Source of the DNA: Ascaphus truei
Lineage: Eukaryota; Chordata; Amphibia; Anura; Ascaphidae
Length of the DNA stretch: 64,000 bases
Direction of reading: 5' to 3'
NCBI GenBank assembly: GCA_036426205.1
Contig: WSYH01001180.1
Location: forward strand, 64,482-128,481
Numbering within the stretch: position 1 is the stretch's first letter; the number at the start of each line of letters is the position of its first letter. The position numbers and the translations under genes are program-made. Positions 50,995-61,941 of this stretch are shown here, one piece after another. The notes below the pieces were generated by a model. That model saw only the letters and a program-made list of their open reading frames with translations, had not been told where the DNA came from and made no database searches.

Positions 50995-51465
50995 CATGGG
51001 GGCAGCAGCCAATCAGGAGGTTGCATGCGTACCTACATACCGAGGTGAACCAATTCGAAGAACCCATTAGGGAGACAATAAGAAAGGCAGCACATGTAGA
51101 TACACTGTATCAAGCCAATCAGAAGGCAGCACAGGTAAGTACATCCCATATGCAGCCACTCACAATGCAGCAAAGGCTAATACACGCCACAAACAGCCAA
51201 TCAGAAGGCAGCACAGGACAACTTCAAGTAGAGAGCCAATTAGTTGGAAGAAACGGTAAATACACCCTGTGGACAGCCAATCAAAAGGCAGCACATGTAA
51301 GTACACCTTGTAAGCAGCCAATCAGGAAGCAGCACAAACAAACGCATCCTGTGGGTCCCGAATGAAGAAACAGCATAGGACATACACCCGGCAGGGTGTC
51401 AATCAGAAAGCAGCACAGGTTAATACACCCAGGAAGTAGCCAATCAGAAACTAGCTGTGTATATA
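50995..51465. repeat. About 40-bp minisatellite carrying CCAAT boxes
   Basis: Units of 'gcagccaatcagaaggcagcacaggtaagtacaccctg' type. AGCCAATCA recurs at about 51008, 51114, 51197, 51277, 51316 and 51437, with variants between. CCAAT flanked in this way is the NF-Y consensus. Confidence 0.8.
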
Positions 51466-51609
51466 CATATATACGCATGAAAATGTTACCCTGTCGATGT
51501 GGATTGTAACCCCCCGCTGACGAGAGTCGATACCGGGGCTCGGATCCCGCACTCTAGCGCTCCCGGGTTAGGTCTAGCCAAAAAGGCTACGTCTTCGAAG
51601 CCCATGTAA

Positions 51610-51950
51610 ACGAGCAGCCAATGAAAAGTTCAAAGAGCGGGGCGTTTTGCGTTCCAAGCCTCGCTTTGCCAGAGCATTCAAAATATGATTGGCCAACTGG
51701 ATCTCTTCTCCTGTCCCAGTCCGAATTTTATCCAATAGCGTTTAGGGGGCGGGTCTGCTTTAAAATCCGACCTTATAACTGTGGCTTCCGTGTTTTGATG
51801 GTGAAGGGTGATGGATGACGACAGTAATGACGTCCCCAAATATACTGATAGCCGCTACGCATGCGCTGTCGTGTCCTTCCCGCCTTCCTCATACTTTCCC
51901 GCCCTTTAATGACTAGGCAGCTAACCGCGTGATCATTTGAGGAAACATTT
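51610..51950. promoter_or_regulatory. Promoter-like CpG region
   Basis: Contains CCAAT/ATTGG boxes (51616, about 51690, 51733), a GGGGCGGG GC box (about 51747), TGACGTC (about 51829), the NRF1-like ACGCATGCGCTG (51857) and E2F-like TTTCCCGCC (51895). This combination suits a housekeeping, possibly bidirectional promoter. It lies upstream of FRMD8 exon 2 and could be its promoter, but no exon 1 was found beside it. Confidence 0.45.
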
Positions 51951-53062
51951 GGCGACCATCTTTGCGTTTGGCAAATACAATAAAACAATTTGTGGTACAA
52001 TCATATTCAAATTGCAGTGGAATAATATTTATTCTTACATATATATGGTTGTAAGACATGCATTAGGAAATCTATTATTTGTGTTAATTTCTAGACAGAT
52101 CTTATATTCATTTATGTATGTGTACATTGTTTAACAATTTGAAGCAATATATTTAAAACTATAGCGTGTATAATAACATTTTATCAGCCTAAATCTGGTT
52201 AAGGACACATCTTCTAGTACACAGATAGAACCCAGAGAAGAGATCACAGAACCCCATTAATTGCACTCATTGCTACCAGTCGTAGAACCATTGTCTGAAA
52301 AAACTCTTAGTGTCCACACGTCAGACCAAAACAGGGTCTAAGAAGTAAGGTAAACAAAAAACAAAAAGTTTTATTAACACATATTAATAATTAAAATATT
52401 TTAAATTATCCCCACGAAGGAGGTAGGGAAAGAAAGGGATGAATGGTCTCTGAATATCAATATTTGGACCAATAGCTAGATATTCCCTTCCTCTCACGAT
52501 CCTTAGGTTGTATATTAACCACTATTATGGTACAGTGGGAGTATGAATGTACTCTAAATGCAGATATTGGTTAATGGCTGTATATCTATGATGTGTAAAC
52601 ATAGTGCTGCCGCTTGTATTTGTTCCATACAGTAGGATCTGTTAAAACCAAAAATAACAACATTTTATTACATCAAGAATATTGTGACAGTGAAATGAAT
52701 AAAAAACTTTAAAATCCCCGTAGCGGAGTACTGGAGTAAACAGTGCACAATGTTGTGTCTGATAGTATTCTGCCCCAATAGTCTACTGCGACAACCAATA
52801 GGTGATTAAACCTTGGAAACCTATATTCTGAACTGTTTAGGTGATAGGTGGGCCCTTTTATCCCTGATGGAATACACCTCAGTATGTAGAATCTCTTGTC
52901 TCAGCTAGTAAATCTAATACATATATTATGTTCTATTATGACACACTTATGAATGTAGTTAACGTGTTAGTATACATGCAGCCACAAAGAGCATAACGTT
53001 TGTGTTCCTAGTAAATATAAGTATGTCTGAACTTAGTGAGAATCTAGTATAGCGAAATACAC
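51951..53062. other. AT-rich intergenic DNA, nothing recognised
   Basis: No convincing frame, splice pattern or repeat family seen. Confidence 0.4.
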
Positions 53063-53507
53063 AGATATCTGTATTTTATTTTTATTTATAAAAATATTTT
53101 ACCAAGAAGTAATACATTGAGAGTTACCTCTCGTTTTCAAGTATGTCCTGGGCACAGAGTAAAACAAATAATACATGGTTACAAGTACAGTTACATAAAT
53201 GAGCAGGGTATACATTATATACAAGACATTGCGTGCACAGTTAAAGAAAATATATATTATGAGCGTATGAAACAGTTACAGACCAGATTAAAATGTGAGA
53301 CAGCCTTAGATTTGAAAGAACTTAAACTGGTGGTGGATGTGAGAGTCTCTGGTAGGTTGTTCCAGTTTTGGGGTGCACGGTAGGAGAAGGAGGAACTTCC
53401 GGATACTTTGTTGAGCTTTGGGACCATGAACAGTCTTTTGGAGTCTGATCTCTGGTGATAAGTGCTGTATGTGTTAACCATTTGTATTGTCTGCCACAGC
53501 GGGTCAA
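53063..53507 (-). mobile_element. L2/CR1-like LINE 3' fragment
   Basis: The minus strand encodes the C-terminal end of a LINE reverse transcriptase, with the typical YRAPQNWNNLPETL followed by LSSFKSKAVSHF (about 53410-53290). An AT-rich 3' tail follows, down to about 53063. The N-terminal RT and the endonuclease are absent, so this is the usual 5'-truncated copy. A second short piece of the same 3' tail lies at 57651-57705. Confidence 0.8.
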
Positions 53508-53701
53508 GAGAGTATTCAGTAAATGAAAATCGTATATAGTAGCCGTCTCGATTTCATAACAAGGGTAACGTTAGGGAGTTATAGCAATACTCCTAAGGGG
53601 TATAGAGAAACAATGCAATTTCTAATGTTAATACATAGTAACAAAATCTGGGGGGATTCCTGAGTACATGTTTTGGGGTTACCTGCAACACTGGCCCCTT
53701 T

Positions 53702-56405
53702 CTACCCAAACACACCCTGACAAAATGTTACCGTAAAATCACCCCTGAAACTCACGCCCTGCACATCCCCGCTGGTTGGCACTCCTGGAACAGTAAAACC
53801 ACACATACATCCCGGGCGAAATACCTTTATTAATGGCCTGGGTATCCCTTCACCGTCACACCTCGCCACCTCAAAGGCTAGGCACTGGCACAACCGCACC
53901 ATGCTGGGCGGCACAGCTTTTGAGGTTAGATGTTCAACAGGACTGTCCTTGCGGTATAGTCCATCTGCACTGCCGTGTCCGCTGCCCTCCTCCCCTACTT
54001 GGCTGAGCATAGCACCGATGCCAAAGTCAGAGGCATCAGTCTGCACCAAAAACTGTTTAGAGAAGTCCGGTGCAGCTAACGTCCCAGGCGGGAGACCAGA
54101 CAACCAATACTGAGAGTCGTTTCTCGGTCAAGTCAGTCAGGGGTTTAGCCACAGCACTGTACTGAGGCACACACTTCCTATGATAGCCAGCAGTGCCTAG
54201 GAAAGCCACAACCTGCTTCTTAGTCTTGGGGATGGGCCACAGAACCACTGCCTCAACCTTAGCTGGTTCGGGCTGTCTACTTACTCGGCACCCTAACTCA
54301 ACTAGCCCCCCTCTAGGAAAACCTATCCTAGCAAAGATACCTAACACTGCCTTAGCTACTCTCTGAAACAGTTTCCCCATTACCGGTAATGAGTTCAGGA
54401 GTATCCTCACACAATCACCCGCCTTACCCGCTGGCTGGCAGGCATCACCGGGGCGGCAGAAATCTGCCAGTACCCCTGATGCCTCCGGCCAGTAGTAAGG
54501 CTACAACAGCCGGGCTCTCGTCTGAGAGACCCTCTGATGCCCCGCTAGTGGAATGGATTGGGCTACCTGCAATAACTGCTGCCTATCCTCCCTGGGTATC
54601 ACTAGCCAACTTCTACCTGTCCAGATTTTATCTAACCCGGTAGATCCTGGCCCCCTACCCCAGAGCCCGTGGTGCCACAGCAAGTGGTCTAACCCCTCAC
54701 TTTCCCGAGACTCGGATGCCCGAAGTCTCATACCTTCTAAGCTGGGGTCAGCTTTTACCGCATCCCTAAACTGTTCCTAACACTAACCACCAACCCTTAG
54801 TCTCTAAGTCAGGGGGAACAGGTAAAGGGAACAACAGTAAGTCAGTCTCTGGTCGTGACTCAGTTTGGCTTACCTGTCTGGTCTCCGCAGAGACCGCTGG
54901 AACTGTTGGTCCCAAATGCAGGGGGACAGGGGTTGGTTCTGCTGCAATCCCTGATGACTGGCTCCTAGTAATTGCTGCAACAGGAGCCAGCTCTGCTGTG
55001 AACACACAGGTTACTTGCCCCAGGTCATTGCCGAGCAAAACTGCGGCATCTAACCCAAGCAATACCCACACCTCCATCATGCCATGTCCGGCACCCCAAT
55101 CCAAAAAGTTCAGGCAACCTGGAGTGACCGCGGTCCTCCATCTGGCATGGTCACTTGCATCCCGTTGTCCGGGAGCAAATCCTCTGGTCGGACCATATCA
55201 GGTCAGACCAGGGTAACGGTGGCCCGGAGTCCAGCAAGCCGTCCGCTTGCCGATCCCCGATGGTCACCCTCTGCAGATGTTTCTGCCGGACATCGCTGGG
55301 CTGCATCCTGACTGATGCCACCTGATGTCCCTCTGTCTCCGGTGCTGGTCCCGGGGTGGCAAGCGCAGATCTCTCTACGGACGTCCCTCTGTGGGTTGAT
55401 TCCGTGGCTGTGCTTGACTCCTCTGTGTGTGCCAGCCGCACACGGGTGACTGGTCTGGCAGCTGGAGAAAGTTGCCCCTGATGTGGTCCACCGGACCTGG
55501 CATGGTCCGGACAGTCAGGTCTGATGTGACCCACTTTGTTGCAGAGATAGCATCTCCTCTCGTGCTTAAACTCTTCAGCTTTTGAAACGCTGTTCTCTGC
55601 TGCAGGCTTGTGTACCCACTGAGGAGTCTGCTTGGCTCCCTTGGCTGGCACAGCCGGTTTCTTGGGAGCCCCTTCCTCATCCATCAGGGAGCGACTGCAA
55701 ATATACTCATCAGCCATCCTGGCAGCTTCCACATGGGTCTTAGGTTTACGGTCAAAGACCCATGCCCTCACATCCGAGGGACACTGCGGCAGTAACTGCT
55801 CCTGAAACATTAAGTCCAACAAAGTGTGGTATTTTGTAGCACCACAACCCTCCACCCACTGAGTGCCCTGCCATGTCATGCGGTTCCCCTGTCCTGAACT
55901 TGCCACGGTATGCTTCTGGGGTGAGGGCATACTGCAACAGCAGCAAAGCTTTCACATGCTCATAGTCATCCCGATCTTCACGTGGGATGCCCTGCAGGGT
56001 TTCTTTAGCAATCCCAGACAACAAGGGGTGCACCCACAGCACCCAGTCCCATTGTGGCACCCAGTATCTCAGACACTGAGTTTCAAAGTCTGATAGAAAA
56101 CCGATGATTTTGTCTGTGCCACAGACAAACTTGTTGAAGCTGTGGTGATTGACTTGGGGCACAGCCTGCTCTCCGTTGATCAAGTGAGAGTGAGGGGACA
56201 CTTGTCCGTGTACAGCTGCCAGCATCCGAATTCTCTCATCTGCTGTAGCTCTTTCCCCCCATGAGGCAAGAAGTGCTGTGAGTCCAGGGTTAGCAAGTCC
56301 GGTAGCCACAGGGACTATACACTCACAATTCCACAATATGGCTCAGGAGCATCCAGCCGGGCCAAATACCTTTATTAATGGCCTGGGTACCCCTTCACCA
56401 TCACA
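53702..56405 (-). mobile_element. Gmr1-like Ty3/gypsy retrotransposon, internally deleted
   Basis: Reading the minus strand from 56405, there is a short LTR piece with AATAAA, then Gag (56336 to about 55500). Gag contains a SCAN-like stretch (LMFQEQLLPQCPSDVRAW) and one CCHC knuckle (C-x2-C-x4-H-x4-C, CYLCNKVGHIRPDC) near 55550. A protease-like LLDSG follows near 55230. Next comes an integrase zinc-binding region (IPLAGHQ near 54550, then a C-x3-C remnant near 54450), then RT-connection sequence (PEPAKVEAV, KKQVVAFLGTAGYHR; 54330-54160) and RNase H (QTDASDFGIGAMLSQ near 54030). Integrase lies before RT, which is the Gmr1 order and the reverse of ordinary gypsy elements. The integrase core and the RT catalytic part are deleted, and Gag and Pol carry frameshifts and stops. 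The 3' LTR begins at 53860. About 45 bp next to it closely match 56357-56405. No target duplication was found. Confidence 0.82.
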
Positions 56406-56686
56406 TTAGATCAGAAAGTGCAGCTACAGAGAAAATGTGATCCATCCCACAGCTTCACAGTTACTGAGGCTGGTGGATGGGAACTCTAGACTGGAGTTCA
56501 CAGTTGTTCCCATTTCTCTCACTTGCCCTCCTAATTGAGGTACATGTTCTTAAGGCAGTTAGCCTACTGCCTCTGCCAGTCTCCTAGAGCCTGGAGGCTG
56601 GGGCTGCCAATGCTGCCAGCAGCCCGACAGGGGAGGACCTTCCCCCTGCAAGGTAACAAAAACCTTCTTCTTATACACACTGTAAC
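56406..56686. other. Spacer between the Gmr1-like element and the solo LTR
   Basis: No gene recognised. It may hold more of the Gmr1 5' end, but no TG...CA border could be placed. Confidence 0.3.
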
Positions 56687-56691
56687 AGGGG

Positions 56692-57255
56692 AGTTATCCC
56701 TGTTCAGGTAATGTGCCTCTAATCCAGAAGTGTGGTGGTTAACTGCTGGTAGTCAATTAACAAACACCACCTGCCTGATTAGATTGCTTAGAAAAGCCTG
56801 TCTTTTGAGACAGAAAGAGAGACTCCTTAGCTCATACCTGAGCTGAACTTGGAGACAAACAGTCTTGAGCCCTGCCAGAAGAAACAGCAGAGCTGCTTTC
56901 AAGACACAGGGGAAACTTCTAAACCTGAATGCTGACAAACCCTGAGAAAAAGGGAGCAACAAGGGACAGAGAAGATTTTCCCTCCAAACCACTACAAACA
57001 GATAAGACTTTCATTTATAAGACTTTTTATATCTGTTCATTACATGCTATATGTTTGGGGCTGGGAGACATGCTTATCTAAAGGGAGTTGTGGATGCATA
57101 GTATTTCACTAGAAATACTCCCAAGTGAACAGAAGCTTTGTTTACCCCTTTGTTTGGATGGTTTCCTGATGTTAAGGAAACAGGCGCAATAAAAGCTTTA
57201 TTTAATTTCACCATAACCAGTCTCCCTTGCATACCTCTGTGAGCGTCCGCCTTCA
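56692..57255 (+). mobile_element. Solo LTR, second family
   Basis: A 564-bp segment begins TGTAACAGGGG and ends CGCCTTCA. It is flanked by the direct repeat CACAC at 56687-56691 and 57256-57260. AATAAA at 57188-57193 lies 62 bp before the end, which gives plus orientation. No internal coding region is attached. It is unrelated in sequence to the LTR inside the sulfotransferase exon. It lies within what would be intron 3 of the SULT relic. Confidence 0.78.
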
Positions 57256-57644
57256 CACACCTTATAAATGCTGAAATCTGTTATGAATATTCTGTATTTC
57301 ATATAGTTGGAAAGCGGATAAGCCGCCCAACCCTAGAGAGGGAAATTTGTTTGTCAAAAAAAAATATATATATATTTTTTTTTTCATTTGCCTAACTCAA
57401 AAAAAGTTTAAACATTCGTGTTGTGGCCACTATCCGTCCTAAACATTCATCCTAAACATTTGCTTCGCCCAGACTCTATATGAGTTTTACTGGAGAGGAG
57501 ACAGAGAGAGCTACCCCTGAGATACCTGTGATATATATGCTAGTAGGATATGCAAATAACTCCGTATAACATGTTTCCCAGGTATCTCAGGGTGCACATG
57601 TGTCTCTGCATGTGTTGTCTAAAGGTGTGTTTGATGGGATATGT

Positions 57645-57705
57645 ATGTATGTGTAATACATTGAGAGTTACTTCTCGTTTTCAGGTATGTCCTGGGCACA
57701 GAGAC
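57645..57705 (-). mobile_element. Short copy of the L2/CR1-like 3' tail
   Basis: About 55 bp match the tail at 53110-53165 (core ACATTGAGAGTTAC and GTATGTCCTGGGCACAGAG) with only a few mismatches. There is no coding content. Confidence 0.6.
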
Positions 57706-57929
57706 ATATATAGCTTTTCTTGTTCTCTCACCTCTTCCTAAACCCCCTTTCTCTTTCAGAAACCTCTCCCATGCTCCTTATTTAGCTTAATGAGCGTCTC
57801 TATGACATGCACACACATAATTATCCTCAGCAGCATTTCCTGGGAGCCACAGTTTTGCCATCGCTGTCCTAGGATGTGCAAACCAACATCTCCGAGATGG
57901 CTGATTGGGTTCCCAGTTACCTTGCAGGT

Positions 57930-59879
57930 TGTCACGGTAGCTTGTGACAGGGTATAATATACACCAAAATATCTGGGTTGAATTGAACACGACTTAGATA
58001 TAATAAAGATAGTTTATTCCTTAAAGAAGGAGAACACACAAGATGATACAAATAACAGACAAGAAATAGCACTTGGTTAAGGGGGGGTACAATGAAGCAA
58101 TCTGGTACAGGATTGGCAATTCATTCAGCAATACAGGTTCAAATGCAGACATCACGAAAAGACACGAAAGACACTGGGCTTAGAGCTTACACTCGTTTAT
58201 ATGGAGTTTCACTCCTATACCCTGGCATTGAGTGCAAGTCATTGGAGGACAATTATCTGCACCCAATACCTCCTTGCCACCTCACTTGAGAGGCAAAGTA
58301 ATACCTACCCACTGGGTGGATATTATTCTAATCAGGGGCTTATTTCCCTAGCCCCCCTCCCACAAGACTGGCATCTGAAAGTCTGCCTGGGACAGGAAAA
58401 CTTTTGTCCCAAGGAGTGAAACACAACACATCATAAAGTACCCACGTCCTGCTTTCCTTTGTGCTAGCATACACAAGCAGGGTGGGGGAGCCTTTGATCA
58501 AGGGGTTTATTGTAGACCACTTGTCTCCCCCCTGAGCATTAACATACCATATGGGCTCTAGCCTTCCCGGGCTTTTACCAGACCCAAAATACAATACATT
58601 CTTTAATATCTACACATATTAAAATAATCCGTTCTGTGGGTCTGAGCGGGCTGAAATTTGCCGGAGGACCCTTGCCATAGTGGCCAAATATCAGCCTTCC
58701 ATGACCCCCAGAACCGGAGATACAAAAAACAAGTTAAAATCCCCTATTAACTTTAATGCCGGATTCTCCGCTATATTCTAAAAGAAATCTCTGCGTTTCA
58801 CTCTCCCATTGATTTCACTCTCCCATTGAAATCAATGGGCTCCGCCGCTATAGGCTTCAATGGAGCAACTCCGCCATTGAAGTCAATGGGGAAATCACAA
58901 TTTTCACATTTGCCCATACTCCGTCTGGTTGATCGGAGAGGGCTGGAAATGGCCATGCAGTCATGCCGGAACAGTGACTACCTGCGACCAAAATCCCAGC
59001 CCTCTGGCACTCACAGAACCGGAGATATAGGCTTACACTTTTCACACTTTCGGACTTAGCCGTTTCAAAGCCACGCGGCTTTCCTCCATTAGAATCAATA
59101 TGGCCGGCGCCTCCATAGGCAATTCATGGGCCGGCGCCGCCATAGGATTCAATGGGACCTCTGCTCCCATTAGAGTCAATGGCGCGACCCTTGTGGCGAG
59201 CGCGACCCTTTACGGGGGGTCCTTCATTCTCGGACCTGGTGGTGGTCGAGTGTGGGGGTTCCTAGGGCCGAGGGGCAAAAATAATTTTATTCCTGGGTGC
59301 CCTAGAACCTAAGTTTCCCACGCCAATTGTGATTGAACTTGACATAATGTGATCAATGCTCTTTTTTAGACAATGTATCCGCTTCTGCGGTCTGCGGTTT
59401 GGATGGCTGCCAACCCGTTCCTGGAGGTCGGCGTTGAGGAATCCCCATTGAAATGAATGGCTTCATTGACTTACAATGGGGAACCGCCACTCCTCCTCTC
59501 GGGCGCCACCTGCAGGTCTTCTGATGAAAATGGGCCCAAATCGCCAGTTTCCCCATAGGATCGTATGGAGCTGCAACGGCGACCTATGGGGAGCTGCAAA
59601 ATGGAGCCTGCAAAGGCGGGAAAATGGAACAAAGGGCTATAATCACTCCTTAACTATTAACCCTTTCCCTCCCACATCGATCCCAGTGTATGTGTTGGTG
59701 CCGCTACTGGAATGGGAACAATACATATTCATCGGGGGATACACCGTTGGTGCTGAAGCAGGGGCATAACTACAGTACTGGACATTCTAGTTAACCCTTC
59801 GCTTCTCAGGTGAGAGCAGGGGGTGGCCAAATGGGGTGTAACCCCTTTAATACCGGGCCAAACCCCCTCTCCCATGACA
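57930..59879 (-). mobile_element. Solo LTR inserted in SULT exon 3
   Basis: The segment starts TGTCA and ends TGACA on the plus strand, a perfect 5-bp terminal inverted repeat. It is flanked by the direct repeat CAGGT at 57925-57929 and at 59880-59884. No gag or pol reading lies inside, so it is a solo LTR left by LTR-LTR recombination. An AATAAA on the minus strand at 58013-58018, 84 bp from one end, suggests it lies in the same orientation as the broken gene. The middle (58790-59180) is rich in short repeats of the type CCATTGAAATCAATGG. A 5-bp target duplication fits a Ty3/gypsy-type or some retroviral integrases. At 1950 bp it is long for an LTR. Confidence 0.85.
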
Positions 59880-60822
59880 CAGGTGTTTTCCCAGAAGGAG
59901 TCCGGCATTATCTGGATGGGGAAATGCGTCTTCACCAGTCTTGGAGAAGGTAGGGCCTCCAGCTGCTTTACACCTAGCAGGGAAGGAGGCAGGGCAAAGT
60001 AAGAAAGGTTTTTGGTAAACAACCATTAGGTTTTTCGACAGTTCTGAAACCTTTTAACGACTAACATGAGACTTCTACATAGGGCAGTGTGTACACAAGC
60101 ATTTGAGACCTCACAAGTCTCATTTTTTAGATCTCTTCTAGCATTTTCTAATCTCAAGTCTCTCTTTAAGGTTTAGAATCTGTGACCTCACTAGTCTCTG
60201 CTTCAGGCATCATTAGGGTGCCTTGCAACTTCTTGTGACATCTCAAGTCTCTTCTTCAGGTGTCCAGAAATGACTAAAATAGGGACAATTGAGGACCTGA
60301 AAGATTGTGTACAGCTGCACTGATAAAGGACTGTCATATTGATTTATTAAAAGTTAGCACAATGTACAGCCAACCCACAAATCTCCTGGACCATTACGGC
60401 TGCAAGAACTTAGCCCTTAAGCAACATTCAGAAGGCACATGTTTTTCATGGGCAAGAAGTCCATACAAACCAGCTACACAATATTAAATCTGCCTGTAAA
60501 TACAAAGGCAGCAATCCATTCACTGCTATTTCATCATTTAGCCAAACTACTACTTCTGGTTTCAAAGCAGCAATCTCCCCAAAATTAGCACAAATATATA
60601 TATTTTACTAGCCGGTTCCTGGAATATCTGGTGCTGGTAAAAATAAATAAAACAAAACTATATGGCCCCTGGGCTCACCAATAAAAGGCCACCACATCTT
60701 CTCATGATGACATCATGGCTTTCTATTGACCGCCAGAGCAAGGCTGATCCAGGTGGTCATATAGTGTATCCTGTGGATACAATCTCAGATAGCTCTAGAA
60801 CGAGGTTGGTTCTGTGGCCTCA

Positions 60823-61325
<503 letters not shown>

Positions 61326-61552
61326 TCCTATGCCACTACAATACCTGCTTTAGGATAAGGGGCTATAACCAGGTCATCTGGCCGGGCCTGAAAGTGTTCC
61401 ACCTGTTCCCAGTTCTCTACATGGTGTTTCTTCATGAGAACCCCACGCAGAAGACCCAGAGCCTGCATTGAAGAGACATCCAACTCCTTGAGCCTGAAGA
61501 AGAATAAACAGGGAATTTATTATAAATGTATTTATTCTGGCATTTTGCTAAT

Positions 61553-61672
61553 GCCTGGGACCGACCCTTTAACCCATTAAACATGTCACTGTCATTAGGT
61601 CGCTTTGCTCCTACTTGGGACTGACATTTTAACCCATTAAACACGTTACTGTCATTATGTCATTTTGCTAGC
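61553..61672. repeat. 60-bp minisatellite upstream of SULT exon 1
   Basis: Two units of the array found in FRMD8 intron 2, again followed directly by the CRE-rich repeat. Confidence 0.8.
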
Positions 61673-61674
61673 AG

Positions 61675-61890
61675 CGGATTTCAAAATCTGCCCCCCCCCC
61701 GGCACAGCTGTTGCGCCCACCTCCTTACCTGCTGCCCCTCCCTCCTTCTGAACTGCAGTGTCAAATGACGCCACGGACGTCATCAACGTGACGTCGTACG
61801 GCGTCACATTGCCATGGTAACACAATGTCATTTGACGGTGCGGTTCAGAAGGAGGAGGAGGGCGGCGGGTAAGGAGGTGGCCGCAACAGA
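61675..61890. mobile_element. CRE-rich dispersed repeat, third locus
   Basis: Contains CAAATGACGCCACGGACGTC, AACGTGACGTCG, CCATGGTAAC and GTCATTTGACGG in mirrored order around the centre. It looks like a short palindromic transposon of the 808-1080 family. Confidence 0.6.
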
Positions 61891-61941
61891 TAAAATGACT
61901 TCCCATTAGGTCCGATAGGCCCAAGAGCACAGCAAAAGTAT

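Noticed and set aside
51281..51478. 65-codon minus-strand frame (CCFLI-rich)
   Set aside because: Translation of the CCAAT-box minisatellite.
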